DNA of 64,000 bases from JAMBLL01 sp964460075 (GTDB taxonomy: Bacteria > Actinomycetota > Acidimicrobiia > Spongiisociales > UBA5794). The DNA lies in the NCBI GenBank assembly GCA_964460075.1, contig CAYWPC010000003.1:1-64000 (forward strand). The letters run 5' to 3'. This document shows, piece by piece, positions 26,234-34,972 of the stretch. Position numbers and translations under genes: made by a program. The stretch's first letter is position 1. Each line of letters opens with the position of its first letter. Below the pieces are notes generated by a model. The model was not told the DNA's origin, did no database searches, and saw nothing but the letters and a program-made list of their open reading frames with translations.

Positions 26234-28146
26234 TGGTGTGGTTACCCGTTCTCACTCCGTTGATCGGCGGCGTCGTCATCCTGGCGCTCCGCAGGCAACA
26301 AGCCGCGGCCAGGATGGCATCGGTCGCCTCCATGGCGGCCACGGTGGCGGCGGCTTCGATCGTCGCGGCGTCACAGGCAGCAGGCGAGTGGACATGGGGC
26401 GGAGGCCTCGATCTAGCCGTTTCTGTAACGGGATTCGGCCGAGTCATGGTGATTCTGGTTCCACTAATCGCGACCCTCGTACTCGGTTTCGCCGCTACCA
26501 ACTCTGAAGGCGACACCGCCATCGTCAAGCTCCTCGTGGTCCTCACCTGGTTCGTGGCAGCCATGGAGCTCCTCGTGATAGCCGCCGATTTTCTGACGCT
26601 CCTCATCGGATGGGAGTTGGTCGGTGCGGCGTCGTGGGGTTTGATCGGCCACAACTGGCGCGATCCGGATCGTCCCCGCTCAGCTAGAGAGGCGTTCGTG
26701 ACGACGCGCTTCGGCGACCTGGGACTCTATGTGGCTGCCGGCGCCGTGTTCGCCTCCACTGGGAGCCTCCTCTACGCCGATCTACCTGCCGCATCGCCTG
26801 GATGGCTCGCGATCGTCACAGGGGGCCTGGTGCTGGCGGCCGCTGCAAAGTCTGCCCAAGTCCCGTTCTCTCCTTGGTTGTTCTCTGCAATGGCGGGACC
26901 AACTCCGGTATCGGCTCTCTTGCACTCGGCAACGATGGTCGCTGCTGGTGCGTACGTCCTGATACGCCTGGAGCCGACGCTCTCGCTGGTGAGTTGGTTC
27001 GCACCTGTGGTTGTTGGCATCGGCCTCGTCACAGCCCTCGCTGGTGGCATGGTCGCGCTCGTACAACAAGACCTCAAGAAGGCCCTTGCAGGTTCGACCT
27101 CGGCACAGTACGGGCTCATGCTCGTCGCAGTAGGCGCCGGTTTCACTGCAGCGGCAGGTGGGCAACTCACCGCTCACGCTCTCTTCAAGTCGTTGCTGTT
27201 CCTCGCAGCAGGAGTTGCTCTCCACGCAAGAGGCACCCTGGACATGAGTAAGTTGCGACTCGGCAGCGCTCTACCCCGAGTAGCGGTGCTCTTCGGAATT
27301 GGAGCGTTGGCTCTCGGGGCGGTACCACCGTTGGGAGCCGCGTTCACCAAGGAAGCCGTGCTGGCCGGCGCGTTCCAATCCGGCATCTGGGTGGGACTAG
27401 GAACCGCGGCAGCCGGCCTGCTCAGCACCGTGTACGCGGGACGGCTCCACATGCTCGGCTACGGACCCGGCCCAACAGGTGAACTGCACGCTGCACCACG
27501 CCGAGGTGAGGTAGCAGCGCTCGGCGTGCTCGCAACCTTGACGCTGCTGCTCGGGATACTGTGGCTGCCAGGGGGAGATTCGATCTTGGAGCGAGCCACT
27601 GACGGTGCGATCTTGGCGCCGACCGGCACAGAGACGGTCCTGTCGTGGGCATTGGTCGCCCTCGGACTCGGTGTCGTGGCCGTCGGTTGGCGACGGCGAC
27701 GACTGGTGACGCTCGGGTTGCCATCACGCTTGCGGTCGTTCATTGCAGGATGGTGGGGGCTGCCGACCGCGGCGCGTGTCCTCATCGTCGACCCCGTTTC
27801 TCGCCTCGGGCAATCGCTCTTCGTCGCGGACCGCAAGCTCGTAGCGCGACTCGCTGACGCTGTGGCGGGCTTCGGAGAACTCATGTCGAGGTTCCTCAAG
27901 CGAATCGTCGATCGCTCAATCGACGCCGTCGTGTGGGGCATCGGCGCAGGCACGATTTGGGGAGCAGAGGTATCCCGCGTCGCGGATGACCGAGGCATTG
28001 ACGGCTCTGTGGAACATCTCGCATCAGGGATCGGCGAAGCTGGCAGACAGAGCCGCCGAACCCAGAGCGGGATGTCCTATCACTACTACACGATGATGAT
28101 GATCGGGCTCGTGGCGGTTATCGCCATCGCGGCCCTTTGGAGGTAA
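26233..28146 (+). CDS. NuoL-like antiporter subunit
   Basis: A 637-residue membrane protein with the NuoL architecture, including an apparent C-terminal lateral helix and anchor (GMSYHYYTMMMIGLVAVIAI). Pump residues are conserved: Glu128 in GWELVGAAS, Lys206 in AAKSAQVPF, His231 in LLHSATMV and a Lys in AAFTKEAVLAGAF. The NKxxD region after TM5 differs (AREAFVTTRFGDLG). ATG 26233 overlaps the NuoK-like stop (TGATG). Proton (or sodium) translocation therefore seems possible. Confidence 0.88.
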   Translation: MVWLPVLTPLIGGVVILALRRQQAAARMASVASMAATVAAASIVAASQAAGEWTWGGGLDLAVSVTGFGRVMVILVPLIATLVLGFAATNSEGDTAIVKLLVVLTWFVAAMELLVIAADFLTLLIGWELVGAASWGLIGHNWRDPDRPRSAREAFVTTRFGDLGLYVAAGAVFASTGSLLYADLPAASPGWLAIVTGGLVLAAAAKSAQVPFSPWLFSAMAGPTPVSALLHSATMVAAGAYVLIRLEPTLSLVSWFAPVVVGIGLVTALAGGMVALVQQDLKKALAGSTSAQYGLMLVAVGAGFTAAAGGQLTAHALFKSLLFLAAGVALHARGTLDMSKLRLGSALPRVAVLFGIGALALGAVPPLGAAFTKEAVLAGAFQSGIWVGLGTAAAGLLSTVYAGRLHMLGYGPGPTGELHAAPRRGEVAALGVLATLTLLLGILWLPGGDSILERATDGAILAPTGTETVLSWALVALGLGVVAVGWRRRRLVTLGLPSRLRSFIAGWWGLPTAARVLIVDPVSRLGQSLFVADRKLVARLADAVAGFGELMSRFLKRIVDRSIDAVVWGIGAGTIWGAEVSRVADDRGIDGSVEHLASGIGEAGRQSRRTQSGMSYHYYTMMMIGLVAVIAIAALWR

Positions 28147-28151
28147 GACAG

Positions 28152-29630
28152 ATGTTGACATTGGCCATTTTCGTCCCGCTGTTGGTGGCTGGAATCACGC
28201 TGGCTATCCCCAAGAGACATGAGCACCTCGCGCGCCCGTTGGCGATCTGGACGAGCTTCCTTCCGCTCGTTGTCGCCGTTGTCGCGTGGACACGTTTCGA
28301 GATTGGAACAGGCTTCCAACTCATCGAGTCACTCTCGTGGATTCCTTCGCTTGGGATCTCCTACACCGTCGGTCTCGACGGGTTGTCGCTCCCATTGGTT
28401 GGCCTCACCGCTGTGCTGTTCACCGTATCGATCGTCTTCCCTGTCGACGACCGAGGCAAGCCTCGCGCCTACTACGCGACGTTCCTGTTCCTCGAGGCGA
28501 TCTCGCTCGGCGTCTTCATGTCTCTCGATCTCATCCTCTTCTTCGTTTTCTGGGACCTCAGCCTCGTCGGCATGTACTTCCTGATCGGCATCTGGGGACA
28601 CGGGAGTGCACAGCGCTCAGCGCTCAAGTTCTTCCTCTACACCCTCATCGGCTCGCTCGCACTCCTCCTCGGCATCCTGGGAATCTATCTCTATACGAAT
28701 CCCCGAACCTTCGACATGGTCGAGATCATCCGCACGCTCCCAGTGCCGGCTGGCGGGTTGGCCGCAACGCTGATCTTCGTCGCCCTCGGTATCGGGTTCG
28801 CAGTTAAGACGCCGCTTGTGCCTTTCCACACGTGGCTCCCTCCCGCACACGTCGACGCGCCGGCTCCGGCTTCCACGATCCTCGCAGGCGTCCTGCTGAA
28901 GATGGGAACATACGGCTTCATCCGGCTCTCGCTGCAGATGCTTCCTGAGACGTTCCAACGATTTGCGCTCCCCCTCGGCATCATCGCCGTAGTGAGCATC
29001 CTGTACGGGGCGCTCGTCGCGATGGCGCAGACCAACCTCAAGCGACTCATCGCCTATACGAGCGTCAACCACATGGGGTACGTCATCCTCGGCATTGCCG
29101 CAGCAGGAGCACTCGGTGTCGGCAGCGAGGCATCGCGATCAATCGCCATGACAGGGGCGGTGGTCGAAATGGTGGCACACGGATTGATCACAGGAGCCTT
29201 GTTCCTGGTCTCTGGATCGATTCTCGCAAGAGGCAAGACCTACGAACTGGATCAATACGGTGGTTTGGCTGGGAAGGCGCCGCGCCTTGCAGGTATTGCG
29301 ATGCTGGCCGCGTTCGCGAGCCTCGGATTGCCAGGATTGGCAGGTTTCGTGGCAGAATTCCAGATCTTCGCCGGTACGCTTGGCGTCTTCCCGTGGTTGG
29401 CCGCTATAGGATTGCTCGGCATCGTCATCACCGCCGCGCTCTTCCTCCGCATGATCCAGCAGGTGTTCCTCGGAGACCTCCCTGTCCGTTGGGACGGGTG
29501 GAAGGATCTCAAGAGAGCCGAATTGTATGCACTGGTGCCGCTCGGAGCACTCGTAGTGGTGATAGGTGTGGCTCCGGCGTGGCTAATCCGTGTCATCGAC
29601 ACCCTGTCCCAGGTTGTAGCGCGAGGCTGA
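28152..29630 (+). CDS. NuoM-like antiporter subunit with Asp in place of the TM5 Glu
   Basis: A 492-residue NuoM homologue with about 14 helices. Lys in FAVKTPLVPFHTWLPPAH, Lys in GVLLKMGTYGF and Glu in FVAEFQIF are conserved. The essential TM5 Glu is Asp135 in FFVFWDLSLVGMYFLIG; the two other NuoM proteins of the window keep Glu. ATG 28152 is preceded by GGAGG at the right distance, so I prefer it to TTG 28137, which overlaps nuoL. Confidence 0.88.
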   Translation: MLTLAIFVPLLVAGITLAIPKRHEHLARPLAIWTSFLPLVVAVVAWTRFEIGTGFQLIESLSWIPSLGISYTVGLDGLSLPLVGLTAVLFTVSIVFPVDDRGKPRAYYATFLFLEAISLGVFMSLDLILFFVFWDLSLVGMYFLIGIWGHGSAQRSALKFFLYTLIGSLALLLGILGIYLYTNPRTFDMVEIIRTLPVPAGGLAATLIFVALGIGFAVKTPLVPFHTWLPPAHVDAPAPASTILAGVLLKMGTYGFIRLSLQMLPETFQRFALPLGIIAVVSILYGALVAMAQTNLKRLIAYTSVNHMGYVILGIAAAGALGVGSEASRSIAMTGAVVEMVAHGLITGALFLVSGSILARGKTYELDQYGGLAGKAPRLAGIAMLAAFASLGLPGLAGFVAEFQIFAGTLGVFPWLAAIGLLGIVITAALFLRMIQQVFLGDLPVRWDGWKDLKRAELYALVPLGALVVVIGVAPAWLIRVIDTLSQVVARG

Positions 29631-29663
29631 CATGATCCCGTCAACTACCCGAAACGTACGTTC

Positions 29664-31091
29664 ATGACTTCAGAGATGGGCCGAGCCGCGGTCGACATTC
29701 TCCCCGCCCTGATTCTTGCAGGTGGGGCCATCTTGTTGATCTTCTACGTCATGTTCGTGTCGAGGGCACTCCAAGTGTGGTCCGCAATGGGTGCCACCAT
29801 CGTGCTGGCAGCAACAGGGCTCGCAAGCGGCTGGTATTTGGGTCGATCACCGAGTATCACGTTCTTCGGCACGTTCGCAGCCGATCGGACGTGGCTGTGG
29901 GGGACACTCATCATCGTCATCGTGACGGTACTCACCGTTGCGCTCTCGGTCGAGTGGTTTCAGACCGATCAGCGCCATGGCGAGTACTACGTGTTATTGC
30001 TCTTATCTGGACTCGGAGCAGTGTTGCTGGCGGGTGCAGTGGACCTGATGGAGCTCATCTTGGCAATGCTGTTGTCATCGGTGACCGGGTACACGTTGAC
30101 GGCCTACCACCGCAAGTCACGAGCAGCCACCGAGGCAGGCATCAAGTACTACCTCCTCGGAGCCCTCGCAAACGGTGCAATGGTGTACGGAGCCGCGTTG
30201 CTGTTCGGCCTCGCAGGTGGCACGTCGTTCGCTGACCTGCGTTCGGGGCTTGTGGGGGCCGACCAAACCGCACTCATCGTCGGATTCGCCATGGTGGCGA
30301 TCGGCGTTGCGTTCAAGCTCGGTGCGGTTCCTGCCCATCAGTGGATGCCCGATGTGGCACAAGGTGCGCCTGCACCTGCCGCAGCCTTCCTGCTCGTCGC
30401 AGGCAAGGTCGGGGCGCTGATCGTGCTGATGCGGTTCGCCGCTGTTCTCCCCGATTCAGCCGTCGGATGGAGACCATTAGTTGCTGTGATTGCGGCTGTG
30501 ACGATGACCCTGGGCAACCTCGCGGCACTGTGGCAGGACGATGTTCGACGCATGCTTGGTTGGTCATCGGTGTCACAAACAGGGTACGGACTATTGGCAG
30601 TCGTCGCGCTCGGCAGAAGCGATCTCGCGATCCCGTCATTGCTGTTCTTCCTCGCCGCATACGCAATGGGGAACATGGCGGTCTTCGGCGTCGTCGTCAA
30701 GTTACGTGGGCTCACGAAACGTGAGTCGTACACCGGCCTGGCATCGGTTCACCCCTGGCTCATGGGAGCCCTCGTCATCAGCTTCCTGTCATTCGTTGGC
30801 ATCCCCCCACTCGGGGGCTTCGCAGCGAAACTGCTGCTCATGGGAGCAGTCATCGAAGCGGGCTACACCTGGCTTGCGGTGCTGACCGTGATCAACTCGG
30901 TCATCTCCCTGTTCTACTACGCCAGGGTGATGGGACCGGCGTACTTCGGTACTGCTGCTGAGCCGCGGCCGCTCATGGGGAGCCTCACAACGTGGGCTGT
31001 CGGCATGTCAACTGTTGCCGTCGTGGCCATCGGCGTTGTTGCCGAGCCGTTGGCGGCTGCCTGGCAGGCTCTCATACTTCTCACCGGGTAG
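29664..31091 (+). CDS. NuoN-like antiporter subunit lacking the TM5 Glu
   Basis: A 475-residue NuoN homologue and the last gene of the divergent operon. Lys residues in GVAFKLGAVPAHQW, VAGKVGAL and GFAAKLLLM are conserved. Aligning back from KYYLLGAL, the essential TM5 Glu position is Leu136 (LILAMLLSSVTGY), with Glu130 two turns earlier; NuoN of clusters 1 and 2 both have Glu there. A 33-base gap before the ATG contains a perfect 10-base palindrome, AACGTACGTT, and no clear Shine-Dalgarno, so the start is less certain than for its neighbours. Confidence 0.85.
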   Translation: MTSEMGRAAVDILPALILAGGAILLIFYVMFVSRALQVWSAMGATIVLAATGLASGWYLGRSPSITFFGTFAADRTWLWGTLIIVIVTVLTVALSVEWFQTDQRHGEYYVLLLLSGLGAVLLAGAVDLMELILAMLLSSVTGYTLTAYHRKSRAATEAGIKYYLLGALANGAMVYGAALLFGLAGGTSFADLRSGLVGADQTALIVGFAMVAIGVAFKLGAVPAHQWMPDVAQGAPAPAAAFLLVAGKVGALIVLMRFAAVLPDSAVGWRPLVAVIAAVTMTLGNLAALWQDDVRRMLGWSSVSQTGYGLLAVVALGRSDLAIPSLLFFLAAYAMGNMAVFGVVVKLRGLTKRESYTGLASVHPWLMGALVISFLSFVGIPPLGGFAAKLLLMGAVIEAGYTWLAVLTVINSVISLFYYARVMGPAYFGTAAEPRPLMGSLTTWAVGMSTVAVVAIGVVAEPLAAAWQALILLTG

Positions 31092-31228
31092 CGACCGGCT
31101 CACATGGCAGTTCTCATAGGCCACCACGATCCGCTCGGTGACCGAGACGAACCTCGATGGCGAGCCAGTCTGCTCGTCTGTGACCTGCCTCGCCATCATG
31201 CACACACCACACGACACCGAATTGCACC

Positions 31229-31247
31229 TATAGCCATAGTGGTTATA
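31229..31247. promoter_or_regulatory. 19-base inverted repeat upstream of the iron ABC transporter
   Basis: TATAGCC-ATAGT-GGTTATA pairs in six of seven positions and lies 35 bases before the binding-protein ATG, where a repressor would block transcription. Its size is that of DtxR/IdeR-family boxes, but the bases do not match the IdeR consensus well. An iron- or manganese-responsive operator is a plausible guess. Confidence 0.45.
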
Positions 31248-31282
31248 CCCTTACGGTGATCCCGAAACTGGTGAGGAAGAAT

Positions 31283-32281
31283 ATGAAACGCATCATCGTG
31301 CTCGCTCTCGCACTTGGTTTGGTTGCCGCAGCGTGTTCTAGCGCAAACGAGCAAGGCAGTCTGATCGTGTACTCCGGCCGTTCCGAGGATCTCACACAAC
31401 CGCTCATCGACCGATTCATCGAAGAGACCGGCATTGCGGTCACGGTCAAGTATGCGGGCTCTACTGATCTCGCAGCAACCATCACGGAAGAAGGGACGAG
31501 CACGCCAGCCGACGTTTTCTTCGCGCAAGATCCTGCCTCACTCGGGACCGTCGCGCTCGCCGGTCTCTTCTCGGAGTTGCCCACCGACCTCCTCGCACGG
31601 GTCCCCCAGCAGTTCTCGGACGCACAGGGACGCTGGATCGGCACGTCTGGACGCGCCCGCGTGGTCGTGTACGACTCGTCGATCGTCGATCCCACTGACC
31701 TGCCGGACACGGAAGACGGCTTCACCGACCCAACGTGGAAGGGTCGCGTCGGCATCGCCCCAACCAATGGATCGTTCCTCGCCTTCGTGTCTGCGAAGAT
31801 CCTCGTTGATGGTAGAGACGCCACACTGGCATGGCTCAAGGGAATGGCTGCGAACGCGTCACCTACCTTCCCCAAGAATTCAGCGATCGTCGCTGCGGTC
31901 AACGACGGACAAGTCGAGGTTGGCCTCGTGAACCACTACTACCTGCTTCGGGCACTCGCCGAGAACCCAGACCTTCCGGGAGTCAACCACTTCTTCACGG
32001 TTCCAACACCTGGATCACTTGTCATGCCTGCCGGTGCAGGGATCCTTTCGGCCTCGAAGAACCAAGACCTAGCCACCCAATTCATCGAATTCCTCCTCAG
32101 CGATTCGTCCCAGACATACTTCGCAAAGGAAACATTCGAGTACCCCCTCATCCCCGGCATTGCAGCCAACGAACTGTTGCCACCGCTCGACATGCTTCCA
32201 ACACCGGACCTCGACCTATCGTTGCTCGCAACTGTTCTCGACACTGCCACCGATCTCGTGGCTGAAGCTGGACTCCTGTGA
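31283..32281 (+). CDS. fbpA: ABC transporter substrate-binding lipoprotein, ferric-iron (FbpA/FutA) type
   Basis: A 332-residue lipoprotein with a signal peptide and lipobox VAAACSS (lipidated Cys about residue 17). The mature protein begins with the family pattern LIVYSGRSEDLTQPLIDRF, then DVFFAQDPASLG, GRARVVVYD, and NHYYLLRAL, where the Tyr pair is in the usual position for ferric-iron binding. ATG 31283 follows AGGAAGA; an upstream GTG at 31256 is less likely. It is the first gene of an fbpABC-type operon. Iron is the most probable substrate; other metals cannot be excluded. Confidence 0.87.
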   Translation: MKRIIVLALALGLVAAACSSANEQGSLIVYSGRSEDLTQPLIDRFIEETGIAVTVKYAGSTDLAATITEEGTSTPADVFFAQDPASLGTVALAGLFSELPTDLLARVPQQFSDAQGRWIGTSGRARVVVYDSSIVDPTDLPDTEDGFTDPTWKGRVGIAPTNGSFLAFVSAKILVDGRDATLAWLKGMAANASPTFPKNSAIVAAVNDGQVEVGLVNHYYLLRALAENPDLPGVNHFFTVPTPGSLVMPAGAGILSASKNQDLATQFIEFLLSDSSQTYFAKETFEYPLIPGIAANELLPPLDMLPTPDLDLSLLATVLDTATDLVAEAGLL

Positions 32282-33915
32282 CAGACACGGGGTCCGTCAT
32301 CGACATCGATATCGTCGCTGGCGCTCCCCCTCCTCAGCACCGCAGAGACACCCACACCAAGCGCGCAGCCCCCTGGTGGTTGTGGGTTGCAGCGATCGGG
32401 GTCCTGGTCCCTGTCGCGGTGCCGGTCGCTTCCCTGTTCCTTCGGGCGTTCAGGGCAAGCGAAGCGACCTGGGAGACGCTTGCGTCGATTCGAACACTTC
32501 ACCTCGTCGGTCGAAGCTTTCTCCTCACCGGCTTGGTGACCATCTCTTCGACAGTCGTGGGTGTCGCAGGCGCATGGGTATTCGCGCGAACCGATATCAC
32601 GTTCAAACGGATATGGGGCATCGTGTTCGCAATGCCACTCATCGTGCCGTCCTACGTGCTTGCAATGGTGTTCATCTCCGCAACCGGGCCACGTGGGCTC
32701 TTCGCTGACATAACAGGAATCGCGCTCCCCCACCTGATCGGGCTACCAGGCGCATGGCTAGCGCTCACCATTGCGACCTATCCCTACGTGTACCTCATCA
32801 CTGCGGCTGCGATTCGCAGAATCGACCCTGCGCTCGAGGAGGCGGCAAGAGGACTCGGAGCTACGCCAACGCGCGTGCTGCGCACCGTGATCCTTCCACA
32901 GCTTCGCCCAGCCATCGGAGCTGGTGCGCTCCTCGCAGCCCTCTACACACTCTCAGATTTCGGAGCGGTCTCCCTCATGCGTTTCGACGCGTTCACCCGG
33001 GTCATCTACGCCCAGTACTCGGGACGTCTTGATCGCACGCCTGCGATCGTGCTCTCGATATCGCTCATTGCAATCGCAGGCGTGATCATCTGGGGTGAAC
33101 AGCGCACCCGAGGCAGAGGCAAATACTTCTCGCGCTCAGCCACAAGGCCGCCAACGCTCTATCGCCTGACGAGACGCCAGCGGTTCACGGCGATCACAGG
33201 ACTCTCCACGGTGGCAATGATCGGGATGGCAATACCCATTGCGGTACTCGTGTCGTGGGTGGTGCGAGGTCAGGCGTCCGGTTCAGACATTTCGGTACCG
33301 TGGCGCTCGGTCGGTGGCTCGCTCACCGCGGGAACCATCGCAGCCATCCTGGCCATGGTCGCGGCGGTCCCGATCGTGATCCTCGCTGTGCGCTTCGAAT
33401 CTCGCTCAACTCGATGGCTGGAGCGTGGAGTGTTCGCCCTGTTCTCGCTCCCGCACATCACCATCGCCATTGCGGTCGTGGCGTTCACGGTGCGCTACGC
33501 ACGACCCGTGTATCAGTCGCTACTCGTTCTAGGGCTCGTCTATGCAGCCATGTTCCTCGCCCAGGCAACTTCAGCAGCAAAGACATCCCTGCTACAGGTG
33601 AATCCTGCCCTGGAGGATGCGTCCAGGTCTCTCGGAAGAGGGCCGATCGCTACCTACCTGAGCGTCACGTTCCCCCTGATGGCGAAGGGCCTCTTGGCAG
33701 GTGGTGCGCTCGTATTCGTCACCACACTCAAGGAGCTGCCTGCAACCCTGTTGTTGAGTCCCCCAGGGTTCTCCACGCTCGCGGTGCGGGTGTGGGCCGC
33801 AGCCGACGAACTGCTCTACGCAAGGGCCGCGGCATCCGGGCTCTTACTCATTGCAGTCTCCGTGCTTCCGGTCTACTACCTTTCGATCAAGCCCACAGAC
33901 ACCATGGACACATGA
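32278..33915 (+). CDS. fbpB: ABC transporter permease, ferric-iron (FbpB) type
   Basis: A 545-residue permease with two fused transmembrane domains (about 12 helices), as usual in FbpB/SfuB. Each half has an EAA-type loop contacting the ATPase: ALEEAARGLGATPTRVLRTVILPQ in the first (about 185-210) and ALEDASRSLGRGPIATYLSVTFP in the second (about 445-470). The start GTG overlaps the binding-protein stop (GTGA). The first 25 residues are a cytoplasmic polar tail. Confidence 0.93.
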   Translation: MTDTGSVIDIDIVAGAPPPQHRRDTHTKRAAPWWLWVAAIGVLVPVAVPVASLFLRAFRASEATWETLASIRTLHLVGRSFLLTGLVTISSTVVGVAGAWVFARTDITFKRIWGIVFAMPLIVPSYVLAMVFISATGPRGLFADITGIALPHLIGLPGAWLALTIATYPYVYLITAAAIRRIDPALEEAARGLGATPTRVLRTVILPQLRPAIGAGALLAALYTLSDFGAVSLMRFDAFTRVIYAQYSGRLDRTPAIVLSISLIAIAGVIIWGEQRTRGRGKYFSRSATRPPTLYRLTRRQRFTAITGLSTVAMIGMAIPIAVLVSWVVRGQASGSDISVPWRSVGGSLTAGTIAAILAMVAAVPIVILAVRFESRSTRWLERGVFALFSLPHITIAIAVVAFTVRYARPVYQSLLVLGLVYAAMFLAQATSAAKTSLLQVNPALEDASRSLGRGPIATYLSVTFPLMAKGLLAGGALVFVTTLKELPATLLLSPPGFSTLAVRVWAAADELLYARAAASGLLLIAVSVLPVYYLSIKPTDTMDT

Positions 33916-34928
33916 CAGATCCACTGATCTCCGCCACCGATGTCGCCGTTTCGTTCGGCGATACGGTCGCGCTCGACGGGTTCTCCCTCCAGGTTCCTCC
34001 CGGTTCCCTCCTTGCGCTCGTCGGACCTTCGGGGTGTGGCAAGACAACAGCGCTGCGCGTCATTGCAGGATTTGAGATCCCGCACAGGGGCACAGTCAAG
34101 ATCAGGGATGCCGTTGTGGTCGGCAGCGGACGGAGTGTTCCTCCTGAGAAACGAAACGTGGGCATGGTGTTTCAGGAGTATGCGCTGTTTCCACACATCT
34201 CCGTGGCAGAGAATGTCGGATACGGTGTCGGCGGTGCGAACCGTGTACGGCGAGTCCGCGACACTCTTGAACTGGTCGGCCTCCAGGCCTATGGGGAGAG
34301 ATTCCCCCATGAGTTGTCTGGTGGCGAACAGCAACGCGTTGCACTCGCAAGAGCGCTCGCACCGGAACCCGATGTTGTGCTCCTCGACGAGCCGTTCTCG
34401 AATCTCGACGCACCACACCGAGAACGCATGCGACGTGAGCTTCGAAGGATCCTCAAGGGCGCGGGAGCTACTGCCGTGTTCGTAACACACGACCAAGCCG
34501 AGGCGCTCGCCATTGCAGACGTCATCGCAATCATGCGTGACGGAAGGATCGTCCAGTCAGGGATCCCCGACGACGTGTACGCGGCGCCTATCGACCCGTG
34601 GGTAGCTCGATTCCTCGGGGACGCTATCACGCTCACGGCAACGGTGGAGAATGGCTCCGTGACAACTGTGCTAGGAACACTCGGAACGTCGCTGCCATCC
34701 GGGGTCGTAGCCGAGGTGATGATTCGGCCAGAGTGGATCTCACCTCACCTCGCGCCCGAGGGGAGAGGAAGGATCGTCGATCGGGTCTTCTACGGCCACG
34801 ATCAGCTCGTAGAGATCGAACTACCAGGTGGGCACCGCGTAGAGGCACTCGTTCCAACAGCGAACCGTATGGGGGTCGGTGATCGAGTCGATATCGAAAT
34901 CGTTGGCTCCATCATCTTCGCCCAATAG
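33912..34928 (+). CDS. fbpC: ABC transporter ATP-binding protein, ferric-iron (FbpC) type
   Basis: A 338-residue ATPase with Walker A GPSGCGKTT, signature LSGGEQQRVALARAL, Walker B DVVLLDEPFSNLD and the switch His in FVTHDQAEAL. The C-terminal 100 residues form a TOBE-like regulatory domain, as in FbpC and PotA. ATG 33912 overlaps the permease stop by four bases; the frame is open far upstream, but that stretch lies inside the permease gene. Confidence 0.92.
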   Translation: MTDPLISATDVAVSFGDTVALDGFSLQVPPGSLLALVGPSGCGKTTALRVIAGFEIPHRGTVKIRDAVVVGSGRSVPPEKRNVGMVFQEYALFPHISVAENVGYGVGGANRVRRVRDTLELVGLQAYGERFPHELSGGEQQRVALARALAPEPDVVLLDEPFSNLDAPHRERMRRELRRILKGAGATAVFVTHDQAEALAIADVIAIMRDGRIVQSGIPDDVYAAPIDPWVARFLGDAITLTATVENGSVTTVLGTLGTSLPSGVVAEVMIRPEWISPHLAPEGRGRIVDRVFYGHDQLVEIELPGGHRVEALVPTANRMGVGDRVDIEIVGSIIFAQ

Positions 34929-34972
34929 CATCAGAGCCGTGCCGTGAACGCCCGCGGTATTCATGGGATTCC

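Noticed and set aside
23186..31091. The divergent Nuo-like genes as decaying pseudogenes
   Set aside because: Eight long frames are uninterrupted, nearly all with 1-10-base overlaps, and many pump residues are conserved. Decay would be expected to break frames first.
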